From NCBI GenBank assembly GCA_030645915.1, contig JAUSNO010000038.1, positions 62,001 to 126,000 on the forward strand: a DNA stretch of 64,000 nucleotides. The letters run 5' to 3'. Made by a program: the position numbers and the translations under genes. Within the stretch, counting starts at the first letter, position 1. Each line of letters begins with the position of its first letter. This DNA is from Undibacterium sp. Its GTDB lineage: Bacteria; Pseudomonadota; Gammaproteobacteria; Burkholderiales; Burkholderiaceae_D. The notes under the pieces are model-generated. The model made no database searches. It worked only from the letters and a program-made list of their open reading frames with translations, and was not told the origin of the DNA. Positions 55,378 to 63,906 of this stretch are shown here, piece by piece.

Positions 55378-55405
55378 AATGATAATGAGAATATATATCA
55401 TTATG
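55378..55405 (-). promoter_or_regulatory. Fur box upstream of feoAB
   Basis: Interleaved inverted repeats AATGATA/TATCATT and ATAATGA/TCATTAT match the Fur consensus GATAATGATAATCATTATC closely. It lies about 30-58 bp before the feoA start, so iron-dependent repression is expected. Confidence 0.82.
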
Positions 55406-55540
55406 GCGTGTGACTCAATATAAACAAAAGATACTTTGTGCTCGCTCAACGCAAGTAAAAAATAGGAAGTGGCATAGTTTTCTTTCATCCGCTCTGATAC
55501 TATCTGCGTGAAATTAACCATGCATACTCATGTATCACTG

Positions 55541-55975
55541 ATGAAAAAACTTTTTGTTATTTTTTGCCTAATATCACTGTCAAATATCACGTTTGCAGCA
55601 GTAAACGTCTGCGTTGATCAGACAGGAAAAAAAGTTTTTCCCGATGCTACATGTGAAAAGCGCGGCCTTCAAAAAGCCAAGGCAGATTTTCCAATTACGT
55701 CGAAAGACGCTGCATTACCTGTCTTTGTCGTGCCAAATCCAGAGGCATCAAGTCCAGGCTCCAGAGACGCACTCAAGTCTAATGCTACGGGTATGTCTGA
55801 AAAGCGCGCCAGTCCCTGGTCAAGCGATAGACCATTGAGGGGGATAGCATGGTTTCTTATTTCTCTCATGCCAATTGCTGCCATCCTGTTTTTAAGCTTT
55901 CACTTAGTGATGTTTATAAAGGCTAGGCTACGCAAATACAGGCATGTTCGATCTGCTATGGAAAAAATTGGTTAA
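55541..55975 (+). CDS. Small exported/membrane protein with DUF4124-like N-terminus
   Basis: 144 residues. A signal peptide ('MKKLFVIFCLISLSNITFA') is followed by 'VNVCVDQTGKKVFPDATCEKRGL', which resembles the short DUF4124 motif. A Pro/Ser-rich spacer leads to a C-terminal membrane helix ('IAWFLISLMPIAAILFLSFHLVMF') with a basic tail. No ribosome site is clear and starts from 55508 (GTG) or 55520 (ATG) are possible. Function unknown. Confidence 0.6.
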   Translation: MKKLFVIFCLISLSNITFAAVNVCVDQTGKKVFPDATCEKRGLQKAKADFPITSKDAALPVFVVPNPEASSPGSRDALKSNATGMSEKRASPWSSDRPLRGIAWFLISLMPIAAILFLSFHLVMFIKARLRKYRHVRSAMEKIG

Positions 55976-55997
55976 GTAATTTTAAAACTCAAATGAT

Positions 55998-56354
55998 TTA
56001 GTTGGTTTTTACTGTATTTGACCGACTAAGTTTGGCATTCGTTGGATTGAAATAAGCTTCAATTAATTGATTTTTCGCATCATAGCCATAAATTTCGTAG
56101 CATGATTGATAAATGACTTTGAACTTAAAGTCTTTATAGCCGCGGTGACGCATTAATATCAAAAATTCTTCTTCTGATAACCATTCGCTCACTGGCAGGT
56201 CTGTACAAGTCTTTTTTTGCATTACCATTTTTTTATTGACTGAAATGGCTGGGGTTGAGGTTTGTTCTGACTTTGCTTTTTCCTCAGAAAAACAGTAAGG
56301 CGCAGCCGTTAATAGAAAGGGAACAATGAGACATCGTGTGAATAATTTGAACAT
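55998..56354 (-). CDS. Exported PepSY-like small protein
   Basis: 118 residues with a signal peptide ('MFKLFTRCLIVPFLLTAAPYCFS'). The second half 'WLSEEEFLILMRHRGYKDFKFKV' and 'CYEIYGYDAKNQLIEAYFNPTNAKL' follows the PepSY pattern (helix, then strands ending in a 'dG..ieayfdP.tG' turn). PepSY domains occur in periplasmic proteins and may bind metals or inhibit proteases. Specific function unknown. Confidence 0.68.
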   Translation of the reverse strand: MFKLFTRCLIVPFLLTAAPYCFSEEKAKSEQTSTPAISVNKKMVMQKKTCTDLPVSEWLSEEEFLILMRHRGYKDFKFKVIYQSCYEIYGYDAKNQLIEAYFNPTNAKLSRSNTVKTN

Positions 56355-56784
56355 TATTTGTCAATCATAAATATGATGAGAAGAATCAAAGAGCAATTTT
56401 GCAAATGAGCGAAAACAATTCTCGCTTCATCGGCTTAAGAATTCCTTAAAGTTAACTATAAAAGATAATCATCAATTTAACATAATATAAATTATGCGAA
56501 TTATGCGCATATATTTTCCTGTTGCGTTTTCCCTTGTCAAACTTCTATTTGTACGGCAACAGCACCAGCGCTAAAGCGCATATATGCTTGTTGCGTTTCC
56601 TAAAAAGCCTGCAACTTCTAAAAATCGATAAAATTACTTCCGCTATTTTTTGTCTTATATTTTTCATTCACTATTTAATTTATATAAATAATGCAGTCTT
56701 GCGCCGAAACAAAAATTTTTGTTTGCAAAGTTTAAATAACAATTTAACAAATACAGAGCCTGTTTGTCTGGAAGTGAAATTGCG
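56355..56784. other. AT-rich intergenic region
   Basis: 430 bp, very AT-rich, with a small AGCGA...TCGCT hairpin near 56408. A plus-strand frame at 56522-57106 runs into the lipoprotein gene antisense and resembles nothing. No feature is supported. Confidence 0.5.
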
Positions 56785-57405
56785 TTACCGAAGCGCTGTG
56801 TATAGATCAAATTTACCTTCGACTCGTTTCATCGGGCCGTTGAGATGGGCGGTGTTGCCGTATCCTGCGATATCACCCAGTCCTCCTGAAAATGATCCTT
56901 TTATCCGTTTTGAAGGACCGACGCCGGGCCATATCACATCATCAATCGATGAGATCACGACAGTCATGGGAGACATTCCAAGCGGCGGGTGTTTGTATGC
57001 TTTTTTCAATTCAATAGAATCAGCGGGGTTGAATGGCATGATAGATGCATTAAGCGCTTTATCATCTTCGCATATTTGCGGATTAAAACAGTTGAAAACC
57101 GCATAGGTACCAGGAACAAGGGGACTGGCTTGTAAAGATAAACTGAAAGTAAAATTGTTTAACTTATTCGTGGCACTGATATTGAGATGAATGCCACCTA
57201 CAACACTCGCAACAATAACATTTCCCTCAGTCGGCTCATCAGGTTTCAAGACAAGCTGATGACCATCGATTGTTATTTCAAAGCTTTGCGGGACAGGTAC
57301 TGTCATTGCACATGAGACCTTTGAACTGATTATTTTGCTTGAATCTACACTGGCACTACAAGCGGTTATGAGTAGCGCACTGACCACGCTGATAAGTATT
57401 TTCAT
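56785..57405 (-). CDS. Putative lipoprotein of unknown function
   Basis: 206 residues with a lipoprotein signal peptide and lipobox 'LLITACSAS' (lipidated Cys at about 16). The mature part is rich in beta-strand-like stretches ('SFEITIDGHQLVLKP', 'FTFSLSLQASPLVPGTYAVF') and ends with Gly-rich, charged strands ('KRIKGSFSGGLGDI', 'KRVEGKFDLYTALR'). The ATG at 57405 has GAGG upstream. Envelope-located, role unknown. Confidence 0.75.
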   Translation of the reverse strand: MKILISVVSALLITACSASVDSSKIISSKVSCAMTVPVPQSFEITIDGHQLVLKPDEPTEGNVIVASVVGGIHLNISATNKLNNFTFSLSLQASPLVPGTYAVFNCFNPQICEDDKALNASIMPFNPADSIELKKAYKHPPLGMSPMTVVISSIDDVIWPGVGPSKRIKGSFSGGLGDIAGYGNTAHLNGPMKRVEGKFDLYTALR

Positions 57406-57513
57406 GTCTAAGTAATCCTCAATACGCAATGGAACAAAATTATGGAAGGATTCACCCCTATTACATAGGAGCAAATTCTTGAAGACAGAATCTTGCTGCA
57501 TTCCTTGTTTTCT

Positions 57514-58650
57514 TTATTGTGATCGCAGTTTTTGATCGTCACCTTGAACATGCTTCAGTGCATAGGTTCGGCTGATATAGTCAGCAAACAGTTTATCCTC
57601 GATCATATACATGCCTTCAGGCTTGGACAGAACGCCTGCTTTTCTGAGTCTATCCAAAGCAGCTCGAACTTTGGAAATTGTCACCGTCTCGCCACTGGCG
57701 CGCGACAATGCTGCCAGCGTATCTTTCGCCATAGGGGCCAACCCATGTGACAGCGCTACTAGCAATGCTTGTTCAGTCGGTGGTAGAGCATAAAAATTTG
57801 CGTTCCAGCCCGTAGTTTGTTTTTCACCAGTGATGAATTTACGTAACGCAAATTCAACGTCTGGACTCCCCTCTGCCGACATCTCCTTCACGATGTCCTT
57901 AATCAATTCCGGCTTGTAACCGATATATTCAAATGCTGCGCGCAAACTCACAATATCAATCGTTTTCTTCGGATGAACCGACTCGAAATGACCTATGAGA
58001 AGCTGCAAGTATTCGTCGTTCAGAAAGGGAAAGTCTAAAATCTGAGCAAATTGGTACATGGGAGCGCCGACAGATGACATTATCTGGCTCAAAGCATCTT
58101 GTGATGACCCCGTAAAAACAGCACACACTTCAATCTTCCGATTTGACAGTACAGCTCTGATCGATGCCATGATGGCATCGCCATTTGATGCAGTTGCTAA
58201 AGCTTGAATTTCATCAAGCATAAGAAGAATGCGTTGACCAGATGTCTTAGCTAGTTTGACAATCAGAGCATCAAATCTCAATTCCGCTTTTTCAGGAAGC
58301 GGCCTACGTTGCGGCTCTTCTCCAAACTGAACGCCGGCGATGGCTTTAACCGGCGTCTTGGCGATTCTCCCGACAACACCCGACGGCACGGTAACATCAT
58401 CCAGTGCTTCTTCCAGCGCATAATTGATGGCCTCCAGCGGAAAGCCACGCTGTAACCATAGGTCTGCATAAACTGGCAGAAAACCAGTTATATGGGCACT
58501 CGGGGTAAGGTCGTTGTGGAGAAAATAGGTTTTGCCTATGCGACGCGGTGCAAAAAGCGCGATTGGTCTACCGGGTTGACTTTGAAGCATAGCCAAATAT
58601 GCTTTTGCAAGTTGTGGCCGTCTTATCTGAATATCGTCAAATGTTTTCAT
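57514..58650 (-). CDS. AAA-type ATPase with C-terminal winged helix
   Basis: 378 residues. Walker A is the unusual APRRIGKT (pattern AxRRxGKT, typical of archaeal-ATPase/STAND-like 'ATPase domain predominantly from Archaea'), Walker B 'ILLMLDEIQAL', and sensor-like 'VFTGSSQDAL'. The C-terminal 90 residues ('LPPTEQALLVALSHGLAPMAKDTLAALSRASG' in parts, then 'VRAALDRLRKAGVLSKPEGMYMIEDKLFADYI' in parts) form a winged-helix module. The start at 58650 lacks a ribosome site. It stands alone; similar proteins are found near mobile or defence loci, but no such neighbour is seen. Confidence 0.78.
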   Translation of the reverse strand: MKTFDDIQIRRPQLAKAYLAMLQSQPGRPIALFAPRRIGKTYFLHNDLTPSAHITGFLPVYADLWLQRGFPLEAINYALEEALDDVTVPSGVVGRIAKTPVKAIAGVQFGEEPQRRPLPEKAELRFDALIVKLAKTSGQRILLMLDEIQALATASNGDAIMASIRAVLSNRKIEVCAVFTGSSQDALSQIMSSVGAPMYQFAQILDFPFLNDEYLQLLIGHFESVHPKKTIDIVSLRAAFEYIGYKPELIKDIVKEMSAEGSPDVEFALRKFITGEKQTTGWNANFYALPPTEQALLVALSHGLAPMAKDTLAALSRASGETVTISKVRAALDRLRKAGVLSKPEGMYMIEDKLFADYISRTYALKHVQGDDQKLRSQ

Positions 58651-58991
58651 GCATTCATTGTCATGCTGCAGCAATACAATGTCAATTGCCGTTTTATTGT
58701 CTTTAAACGGCAACGAGCTGATCAGTACGCCACTGCTTTAGTATGTTCAACTACGTTTTCAATCAGATTGCCCAATAGTCTCAAAATTTGTGCATCGTCA
58801 GTTCGGTCAAGTCGGTGACGCATCAAATTTAGCAATATCGTGCCGAAGCGCTAATGACATTAATCGAATGCAATGAAATACATGAAAAATTTGACGATAT
58901 GAAAGGCTCTACTGGTCAGATTCTCACATTTCTACAAGCAGCGATTTATACTGAGGACCTTGCAAGCATTGGTCTCAACCACGGAGAATTC
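58651..58991. other. Divergent intergenic region, AAA ATPase / thioesterase
   Basis: 341 bp. The thioesterase frame is open upstream to 58854 but those 46 codons do not resemble the family. No promoter motif was recognised. Confidence 0.45.
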
Positions 58992-59462
58992 ATGAAAGCA
59001 TTTCAGGATTATTACCCAGAAAATCTAGCGCACTGCTATGGCTGCGGTCGACTTAATACGCATGGTCACCAGATCAAGACGCATTGGAATGGCGATGAGA
59101 GCGTCACATGGTTCACGCCTGAGCCCTATCACATGGCGGTACCTGGCTTTACCTATGGTGGCCTGATCGCTTCGCTGATTGACTGCCACAGCACCGGCAC
59201 AGCTGCTGCCGCGATGTACCGTGCCGAGGATAGAGAGATGGACACGTTGCCACCGTTTCGTTTCGTCACCGGGTCATTGCATGTGGACTATCTCAAGCCC
59301 ACGCCAATCAAAGGCACGCTGGAAATCCGTGGTCGAGTCAAGGAGATTAAGGGCCGCAAGGTGATCGTGGAAACCACCGTGCTGGTGTCAGGCATCGCCA
59401 CGGCACGCGGTGAAGTTGTGGCATTGCAGATGCCCGAAAATTTTGGTGCATCCATTGCTTAA
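58992..59462 (+). CDS. PaaI-family hotdog thioesterase
   Basis: 156 residues. 'NLAHCYGCGRLNTHGHQIKTHW' in parts is typical of PaaI-like hotdog proteins of this length; 'YGGLIASLIDCHSTGTAAAAMY' in parts carries the active-site helix (Asp in 'LIDCH'). It hydrolyses acyl-CoA thioesters; substrate unknown. The ATG at 58992 has GGAG six bases upstream. Confidence 0.85.
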   Translation: MKAFQDYYPENLAHCYGCGRLNTHGHQIKTHWNGDESVTWFTPEPYHMAVPGFTYGGLIASLIDCHSTGTAAAAMYRAEDREMDTLPPFRFVTGSLHVDYLKPTPIKGTLEIRGRVKEIKGRKVIVETTVLVSGIATARGEVVALQMPENFGASIA

Positions 59463-59585
59463 AGCAATGTTATTGAGCCTCATCAAAAATTGACCAGATT
59501 CGATCATTTTTCTCATTTTAAAATGGCTACAATGATGCTTACTCCAGCAAATTAATCCAAAAATATTATTGACAGAAGGTGTTAA

Positions 59586-59966
59586 ATGAAAACAGCAAAT
59601 GATCTGGTCGCGGCAGCAAAATCACGGATACAAGAAATAACTCAAGATGAGGCCGAGCAAGCCATTCGTGAGTCAGATATGTTGATTGATGTGCGGGAAG
59701 CCGATGAGTTTGCGATGGGACATATTCCTGGCGCGATGTTGATTCCGCGTGGCTTACTGGAATTCAAGTTTAGTAGTACCCCGGAATTTAGCTCGAGAGA
59801 TTTATCGATCGTTATCTATTGCAAAACGAGTGGCCGTGCAGCTTTGGCGGCATCCGCGCTGCACGATATGGGTTATCTAAAAGTGAAATCCATTGCAGGT
59901 GGTTTCGATGCCTGGGCTGGTGCAGGCAAACCGATTGCCAAACCAAGCCTGCCTAAATTCGACTAA
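59586..59966 (+). CDS. Rhodanese-like sulfurtransferase
   Basis: 126 residues, single rhodanese domain: 'LIDVREADEFAMGHIPGAMLIPRGLLEF' in parts and the active-site loop 'YCKTSGRAAL' with catalytic Cys. It ends 'GGFDAWAGAGKPIAK', as usual. It transfers sulfane sulfur. AGAAGG precedes the ATG. It lies next to several other sulfur-related genes and converges on the methyltransferase. Confidence 0.9.
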   Translation: MKTANDLVAAAKSRIQEITQDEAEQAIRESDMLIDVREADEFAMGHIPGAMLIPRGLLEFKFSSTPEFSSRDLSIVIYCKTSGRAALAASALHDMGYLKVKSIAGGFDAWAGAGKPIAKPSLPKFD

Positions 59967-60028
59967 ATCCGGCGATAATTTGCTGTGGTGCGGAGATGAA
60001 TTGCGTGGTTTAGCGCCACGCAATCGTA

Positions 60029-60637
60029 TCAAGTCTCACTGCGCTTGCGTGCCACCATACCAATCAATGCGGACATTCCGGCATGATGCAAGCCTTCATG
60101 CATCAGCATTTCATATGCGTTCAGGTCAAGTATGTCGAAAGTGGCAAAAGCGTCACGCAGCAAATCTTCGGTATAAAGATGCGCTATATCGGGTGGGCCG
60201 CCAGTGTTGTATTCAAGCTGTTTTGGGGTGTATCCCTGCAGTATCAATATACCCCCGACCTTCAGGGCTTTCATCATATTGGCAAATAATCTTGCTCGCA
60301 TTTCCGGGTCGGCAAATTGAATGAAGACTGCTACCACTGCATCATATCGACTGGGAGCCCAATCCCATGAATCGCAATCCGAGATAGCAAATTGCACTTC
60401 TACATTTGCTTGGTGTGCGAGTTTTCTGGCTTTCGCCACCCCTACGGATGAAATATCGAAAGCCGTTGTTTCCATTCCTTGCTGCGCAAGCCAGACACTA
60501 TTTCTGCCCTCGCCATCCGCCACAACCAGCACGTTCATTCCCGGTGTTAACATGGCGGCGCTCTGAACAAGATAATGGTTGGGTGACGTTCCGAAAATAT
60601 AGTCGTCACCAGAGAAACGTGCGTCCCATGTTTCCAT
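60029..60637 (-). CDS. Class I SAM-dependent methyltransferase (TehB-like)
   Basis: 202 residues. The SAM motif is 'NVLVVADGEGRNSVWLAQQG' (GEGRN), followed by 'VTTAFDIS'-like 'ETTAFDISSVGVAKARKLA' and 'YDAVVAVFIQFADPE'. Similar to TehB/thiopurine-type small-molecule methyltransferases. I start at the ATG at 60637 (METWDARFSGDDYIFG, the common start); in-frame ATG 60670 is possible. Stop-to-start distance to the YeeE gene upstream is about 70 bp, so co-transcription is plausible. Possible thiol or metalloid detoxification. Confidence 0.82.
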   Translation of the reverse strand: METWDARFSGDDYIFGTSPNHYLVQSAAMLTPGMNVLVVADGEGRNSVWLAQQGMETTAFDISSVGVAKARKLAHQANVEVQFAISDCDSWDWAPSRYDAVVAVFIQFADPEMRARLFANMMKALKVGGILILQGYTPKQLEYNTGGPPDIAHLYTEDLLRDAFATFDILDLNAYEMLMHEGLHHAGMSALIGMVARKRSET

Positions 60638-60708
60638 GGGATTATTAACACCAGAAATTTTGTTTTTCATATAAATTGACGCGCATGCTCGTCGCTTATC
60701 TCCATATA

Positions 60709-61800
60709 TCAAGGTGCCCGCATGTGGGCTTGCAGCGTGTGTATTTGCTTATCTGTTTCCCTGTCGATCAGACGGTTGCTGATGCCGGCACCTATCCACA
60801 TGCCTAATAATGCCAGCCATGCAGTCAGCGCAAAAATAGCTCCGCCTGTGATCCCCGCCCCTACTGCGCAACCACCGGCAAGCATTGCACCAAACCCCAT
60901 CAAGATGGCGCCTGCAATATAGCGGCTCATGCTGTAACCATCTTTAAACCCTTCTAATTTTAGGTCTTTTCCTAGCCATGCGCCAAGAAATGAACCGACA
61001 AAAACACCCGGCAACATACCAAAATCAAAATTAATGGCGGGTGCGGGCGATGAAAGTACGCGCATCAGCCATTCTGCTGAAGGCCCGCTAAATGTCAGCC
61101 CCTGCAATGGCACGATTTCGAATGAATTTTTCGAAACAAGGTAAGTGAACACCCATGCCAATGCGACTGATAGGCCAGCGCCTATCCCCCCTAGCCATTT
61201 CCACAACATCAATTTGCTGCGCACAGAGAAATACAGCGCCGCATACAGCCAGATCAGGCCAAAGAATAATCCCCCCCAATGCCCTACCCCGATCAGCGCC
61301 AGTAAATCACGCGAACTTCCGCCCTCTACCGTCCACCAGCTGCTGATGATATTGCGCAGCGGCGCAAGCGCACCAGACAACGATGCCTGCGCGGTGACAG
61401 CGAATATCAAGCCTGACAACAAGGCCCGCAAATTACCGTTGGCAGAAAGAATCAACAAGCGACTGGCACAACCGCGCGTGAATATCATCCCGATGCCAAA
61501 CAATAACCCGCCAATCAATGCGCCGGACAAGCTGCCTCTGCTGGCGAGTTGTCTCGCTGCGCTGAGGTCGATCGTGTGGTTCAGGATAAACACCTGGACA
61601 GCGACAACCGCGGTGGAAAATGCCAGCAACCAGACCGAAAGCTTTTCGCCGAATTGTCGATGGCCGAATTCGATCACCGCTGCGCGCAAACAAAATTTAG
61701 ACCTTTGCGCAAAAAAACCGAACATCAAACCAATCACAGCTCCGCCAAGAGCCAGAATAGTTCGCTCGCCATATTGCTCAATCATCATGGACAGATCCAA
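60709..61800 (-). CDS. YeeE/YedE-family thiosulfate/sulfur-compound transporter
   Basis: 363 residues with about ten membrane segments. The family Cys residues are present in 'RSKFCLRAAV', 'TRGCASRLL' and 'AGGCAVGAG', which carry sulfur compounds in TsuA-type transporters. It is a full-length two-repeat protein, not the half-size pair form. Upstream of its start are a small TTTTGGGGA hairpin (61819-61842) and the long hairpin at 61846-61940. Confidence 0.9.
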   Translation of the reverse strand: MDLSMMIEQYGERTILALGGAVIGLMFGFFAQRSKFCLRAAVIEFGHRQFGEKLSVWLLAFSTAVVAVQVFILNHTIDLSAARQLASRGSLSGALIGGLLFGIGMIFTRGCASRLLILSANGNLRALLSGLIFAVTAQASLSGALAPLRNIISSWWTVEGGSSRDLLALIGVGHWGGLFFGLIWLYAALYFSVRSKLMLWKWLGGIGAGLSVALAWVFTYLVSKNSFEIVPLQGLTFSGPSAEWLMRVLSSPAPAINFDFGMLPGVFVGSFLGAWLGKDLKLEGFKDGYSMSRYIAGAILMGFGAMLAGGCAVGAGITGGAIFALTAWLALLGMWIGAGISNRLIDRETDKQIHTLQAHMRAP

Positions 61801-61845
61801 AACGCCTCCGGTATTCTGTTTTGGGGATTATTTCCCCAAAAAATG

Positions 61846-61940
61846 AAACAGGCACATGCCCAGAGCGCACTATCCATGCGGGTTTCAGAGCATATTGGCT
61901 CGAAACCCGCATGGATAGTGCGCTCTGGGCGTGCCTGTTT
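61846..61940. repeat. Long inverted repeat (about 39-bp arms)
   Basis: Arm 1 is 61846-61886 and arm 2 is 61902-61940, complementary except for a 2-nt insertion in arm 1, with a 15-nt loop. The inner stem CCATGCGGGTTTC resembles the inner stem of the hairpin at 26841-26929. It lies between the YeeE start and the cytochrome c stop. It could be a terminator for the cytochrome/DsrE/MBL genes or a dispersed repeat element. Confidence 0.75.
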
Positions 61941-61969
61941 TGAAAATTTTCATAAAAACAGAATGAAAA

Positions 61970-62305
61970 CTATTTCAGCTTGTAATAGTCGTGGTTAAGG
62001 TAGGCCGCCAGATTGAGTTCATCGTCAGGAAACAAACCAAGATTGAGCTGCGCACTACATGCAGCGACCTGAGCAATTAATTTTTCTTGCGTGCTTACTT
62101 TTCGATCCGCCCGGGTATAAAAAGCCTGTTCATTTTTTCCGGTGCGCTGCTGATGGCAGGCGGCGCAATTATGTTCAGCATGCATCGCCTTGCCAGCGTT
62201 AGAATTGGCTGCAGCAAAAAGCCGTTCCCCATTTTGCGCATTAACGCTGATACAGAATGTCATCGATAAAAAACCGATGGCATACAATGATTTTCTGGCT
62301 TTCAT
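61970..62305 (-). CDS. Small periplasmic c-type cytochrome
   Basis: 111 residues with a signal peptide ('MKARKSLYAIGFLSMTFCISVNA'). It has one heme-binding CAACH motif ('HNCAACHQQRTG') and a C-terminal 'LNLAAYLNHDYYKL'. A DUF1924-like or SHP-like single-heme protein is possible; the distal ligand (probably Met or another His) is not obvious. AGGAG precedes, and the ATG at 62305 is better spaced than 62311. The DsrE gene lies 42 bp upstream on the same strand. Confidence 0.82.
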   Translation of the reverse strand: MKARKSLYAIGFLSMTFCISVNAQNGERLFAAANSNAGKAMHAEHNCAACHQQRTGKNEQAFYTRADRKVSTQEKLIAQVAACSAQLNLGLFPDDELNLAAYLNHDYYKLK

Positions 62306-62347
62306 ACGCATTTCTCCTGTGGTATCCGATCAAGATTGATGGCTCAA

Positions 62348-62776
62348 CTATGGCTTGATATAGGCGTAGCCTTCCTGTATCTGCAATCGGCTCACTTCGG
62401 CTACGCCTGAAGGAACGATACTTGTTTCCGGCAACAGCCTGGATTTATCAATATTACGGCTGACCAGCGTGTTGTTGCAGACTCGAAACTCGACCTTTCT
62501 GGCCGCCAGCTCCTGCACTGCTATGTCGTAGGGATTGCCATTTTTATCCTGAGCGCCATCCAGCAGAAAATCGATTCCGGGCCCATGCGTGACGAAGACA
62601 ATCTTTGCCTTGGGACTCTGATCCAGATGATTGCGGGCATTCCTTAATGCAACGGTGGCGTTACTGCTGTCGCTGACATGATAAATCACTTTTTCCGCTC
62701 GATCTGCGGCTGATGCCGTCGTGACAGCGATCAAGGAAAAAAACAGTGCGCTCATTAATTTAAAAAATATTTTCAT
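62348..62776 (-). CDS. Exported DsrE-family protein
   Basis: 142 residues with a signal peptide ('MKIFFKLMSALFFSLIAVTTASA'). The DsrE/F-like fold covers the rest: 'KVIYHVSDSSNATVALRNARNHLDQSPKAKIVFVTHGPGIDFLL' in parts and 'ARKVEFRVCNNTL' with a single Cys that could carry persulfide. AAGGAG precedes two adjacent ATGs; the second is chosen. Periplasmic DsrE proteins occur with YeeE, rhodanese and MBL genes in sulfur-oxidising or sulfane-sulfur detoxifying loci. Confidence 0.85.
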   Translation of the reverse strand: MKIFFKLMSALFFSLIAVTTASAADRAEKVIYHVSDSSNATVALRNARNHLDQSPKAKIVFVTHGPGIDFLLDGAQDKNGNPYDIAVQELAARKVEFRVCNNTLVSRNIDKSRLLPETSIVPSGVAEVSRLQIQEGYAYIKP

Positions 62777-62838
62777 CATGACTCCTTAGGTTTATTTACT
62801 GCTCTTCAGTACGTCTTTACTGCTGCCTTATTGCCACT

Positions 62839-63825
62839 TCAACGCTTCTCCAGGCTTTCGTGCTCCATCAATATGTAGGTGCCAAACGCATTGAGCCGGT
62901 TCGCCTGCTCAAATGCAGGTTGCTTTTCAAACTGCGACCAATCGGTCTGTTGATAGGCTTCTTCAAAACCCTGTAAATCCTGCACTGCCGCGCCCATTTT
63001 TTCTCGCAGATACAACAGATATGTTTTGGTTAGTTGCATGTCTTGAATCGTATTGGTCGACGCACCGCCATGCCCGGGAATGACCACCAGTGGTTTGACA
63101 TCCAGCAGGCGATCGAGTGTCTGTAGCCAGACCCGGCTATCGGCATTGCCGACGAAAGGAATTCGTCCGGAAAAATAAATGTCGCCGGCAAACAAAACCT
63201 TATCGTTCTCAACGAACAGCAATACATCTTCTGAGGAATGGGCGCCGCTGCTATTGATTATCTGAAAACGGATGCCGCCCGATTCAAATGCAATGGATTT
63301 TTTATCTTTGAAACTGAGCCATTTATCTGCTGCAACCACGACCGTCTTATCATCGACCCAGGGGAATAGTTCAGCCTTTCGTTGTTCCAGGCGTTGCTGC
63401 GCTATCTCGGAGCTTAAATATAACTGGCCATTTTCATGTCCGATGATCTCTGCGCCAATTTTCTTGAAGGCTTGCAAACCATAAATATGATCGGCATGGT
63501 AGTGCCCGACAATGACTTTTCGTATCGGCTTTTTGGTAATTGATCGAATCGCGTTGATCATCGCCTGACCCAGCACCGGCGTCGCCAGCGCGTCATACAC
63601 CACCACGCCATCGTTGGTGATAACAAATCCTGCGTTCGACATGAAACCCTGATTGGCGGAACTGGCTACGCCGGCGGCACCGCGAAAATAGTAGACATGC
63701 TCTGACACCTTAATCGGCTTGAGCTGAATGTCTTGCGTCGCGCTGGCATGGCGCGAAAACAGCATCGCAGTGACGGCTAATGTGATGACGACCGCCAGCG
63801 CATAACTTTTCTTGAGCAGATTCAT
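62839..63825 (-). CDS. Exported MBL-fold metallo-hydrolase
   Basis: 328 residues with a signal peptide ('LLKKSYALAVVITLAVTAMLFSRHASA' in part). The metal site is complete: 'GHYHADHIYG' (HxHxDH), 'GAHSSED' (His), 'LFAGDIYF' (bridging Asp), 'IPGHGG' (His). It belongs with the quinoprotein-relay/SoxH-like exported MBL hydrolases rather than glyoxalase II. The ATG at 63825 is chosen, with a GGA site upstream. It lies directly after the terminator of the outer-membrane protein gene and probably heads the DsrE/cytochrome transcript. Confidence 0.87.
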   Translation of the reverse strand: MNLLKKSYALAVVITLAVTAMLFSRHASATQDIQLKPIKVSEHVYYFRGAAGVASSANQGFMSNAGFVITNDGVVVYDALATPVLGQAMINAIRSITKKPIRKVIVGHYHADHIYGLQAFKKIGAEIIGHENGQLYLSSEIAQQRLEQRKAELFPWVDDKTVVVAADKWLSFKDKKSIAFESGGIRFQIINSSGAHSSEDVLLFVENDKVLFAGDIYFSGRIPFVGNADSRVWLQTLDRLLDVKPLVVIPGHGGASTNTIQDMQLTKTYLLYLREKMGAAVQDLQGFEEAYQQTDWSQFEKQPAFEQANRLNAFGTYILMEHESLEKR

Positions 63826-63862
63826 AATAGTGATTCCATCGCTGTATTCCCTACATTTAAAC

Positions 63863-63896
63863 AAAAAAGTCTGAGTACCTGTTGAAGCACTCAGAC
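63863..63896 (-). terminator. Rho-independent terminator after the outer-membrane protein gene
   Basis: On the minus strand GTCTGAGT/ACTCAGAC stem (8 bp), 12-nt loop, then six T. Confidence 0.85.
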
Positions 63897-63906
63897 CAAT
63901 CCGTTA

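Noticed and set aside
56522-57106. 194-codon plus-strand frame
   Set aside because: Its second half is antisense to the lipoprotein gene, which has a lipobox and ribosome site; its first half is AT-rich low-complexity sequence.
61145-61846. 233-codon plus-strand frame
   Set aside because: Antisense shadow of the YeeE/YedE transporter gene.
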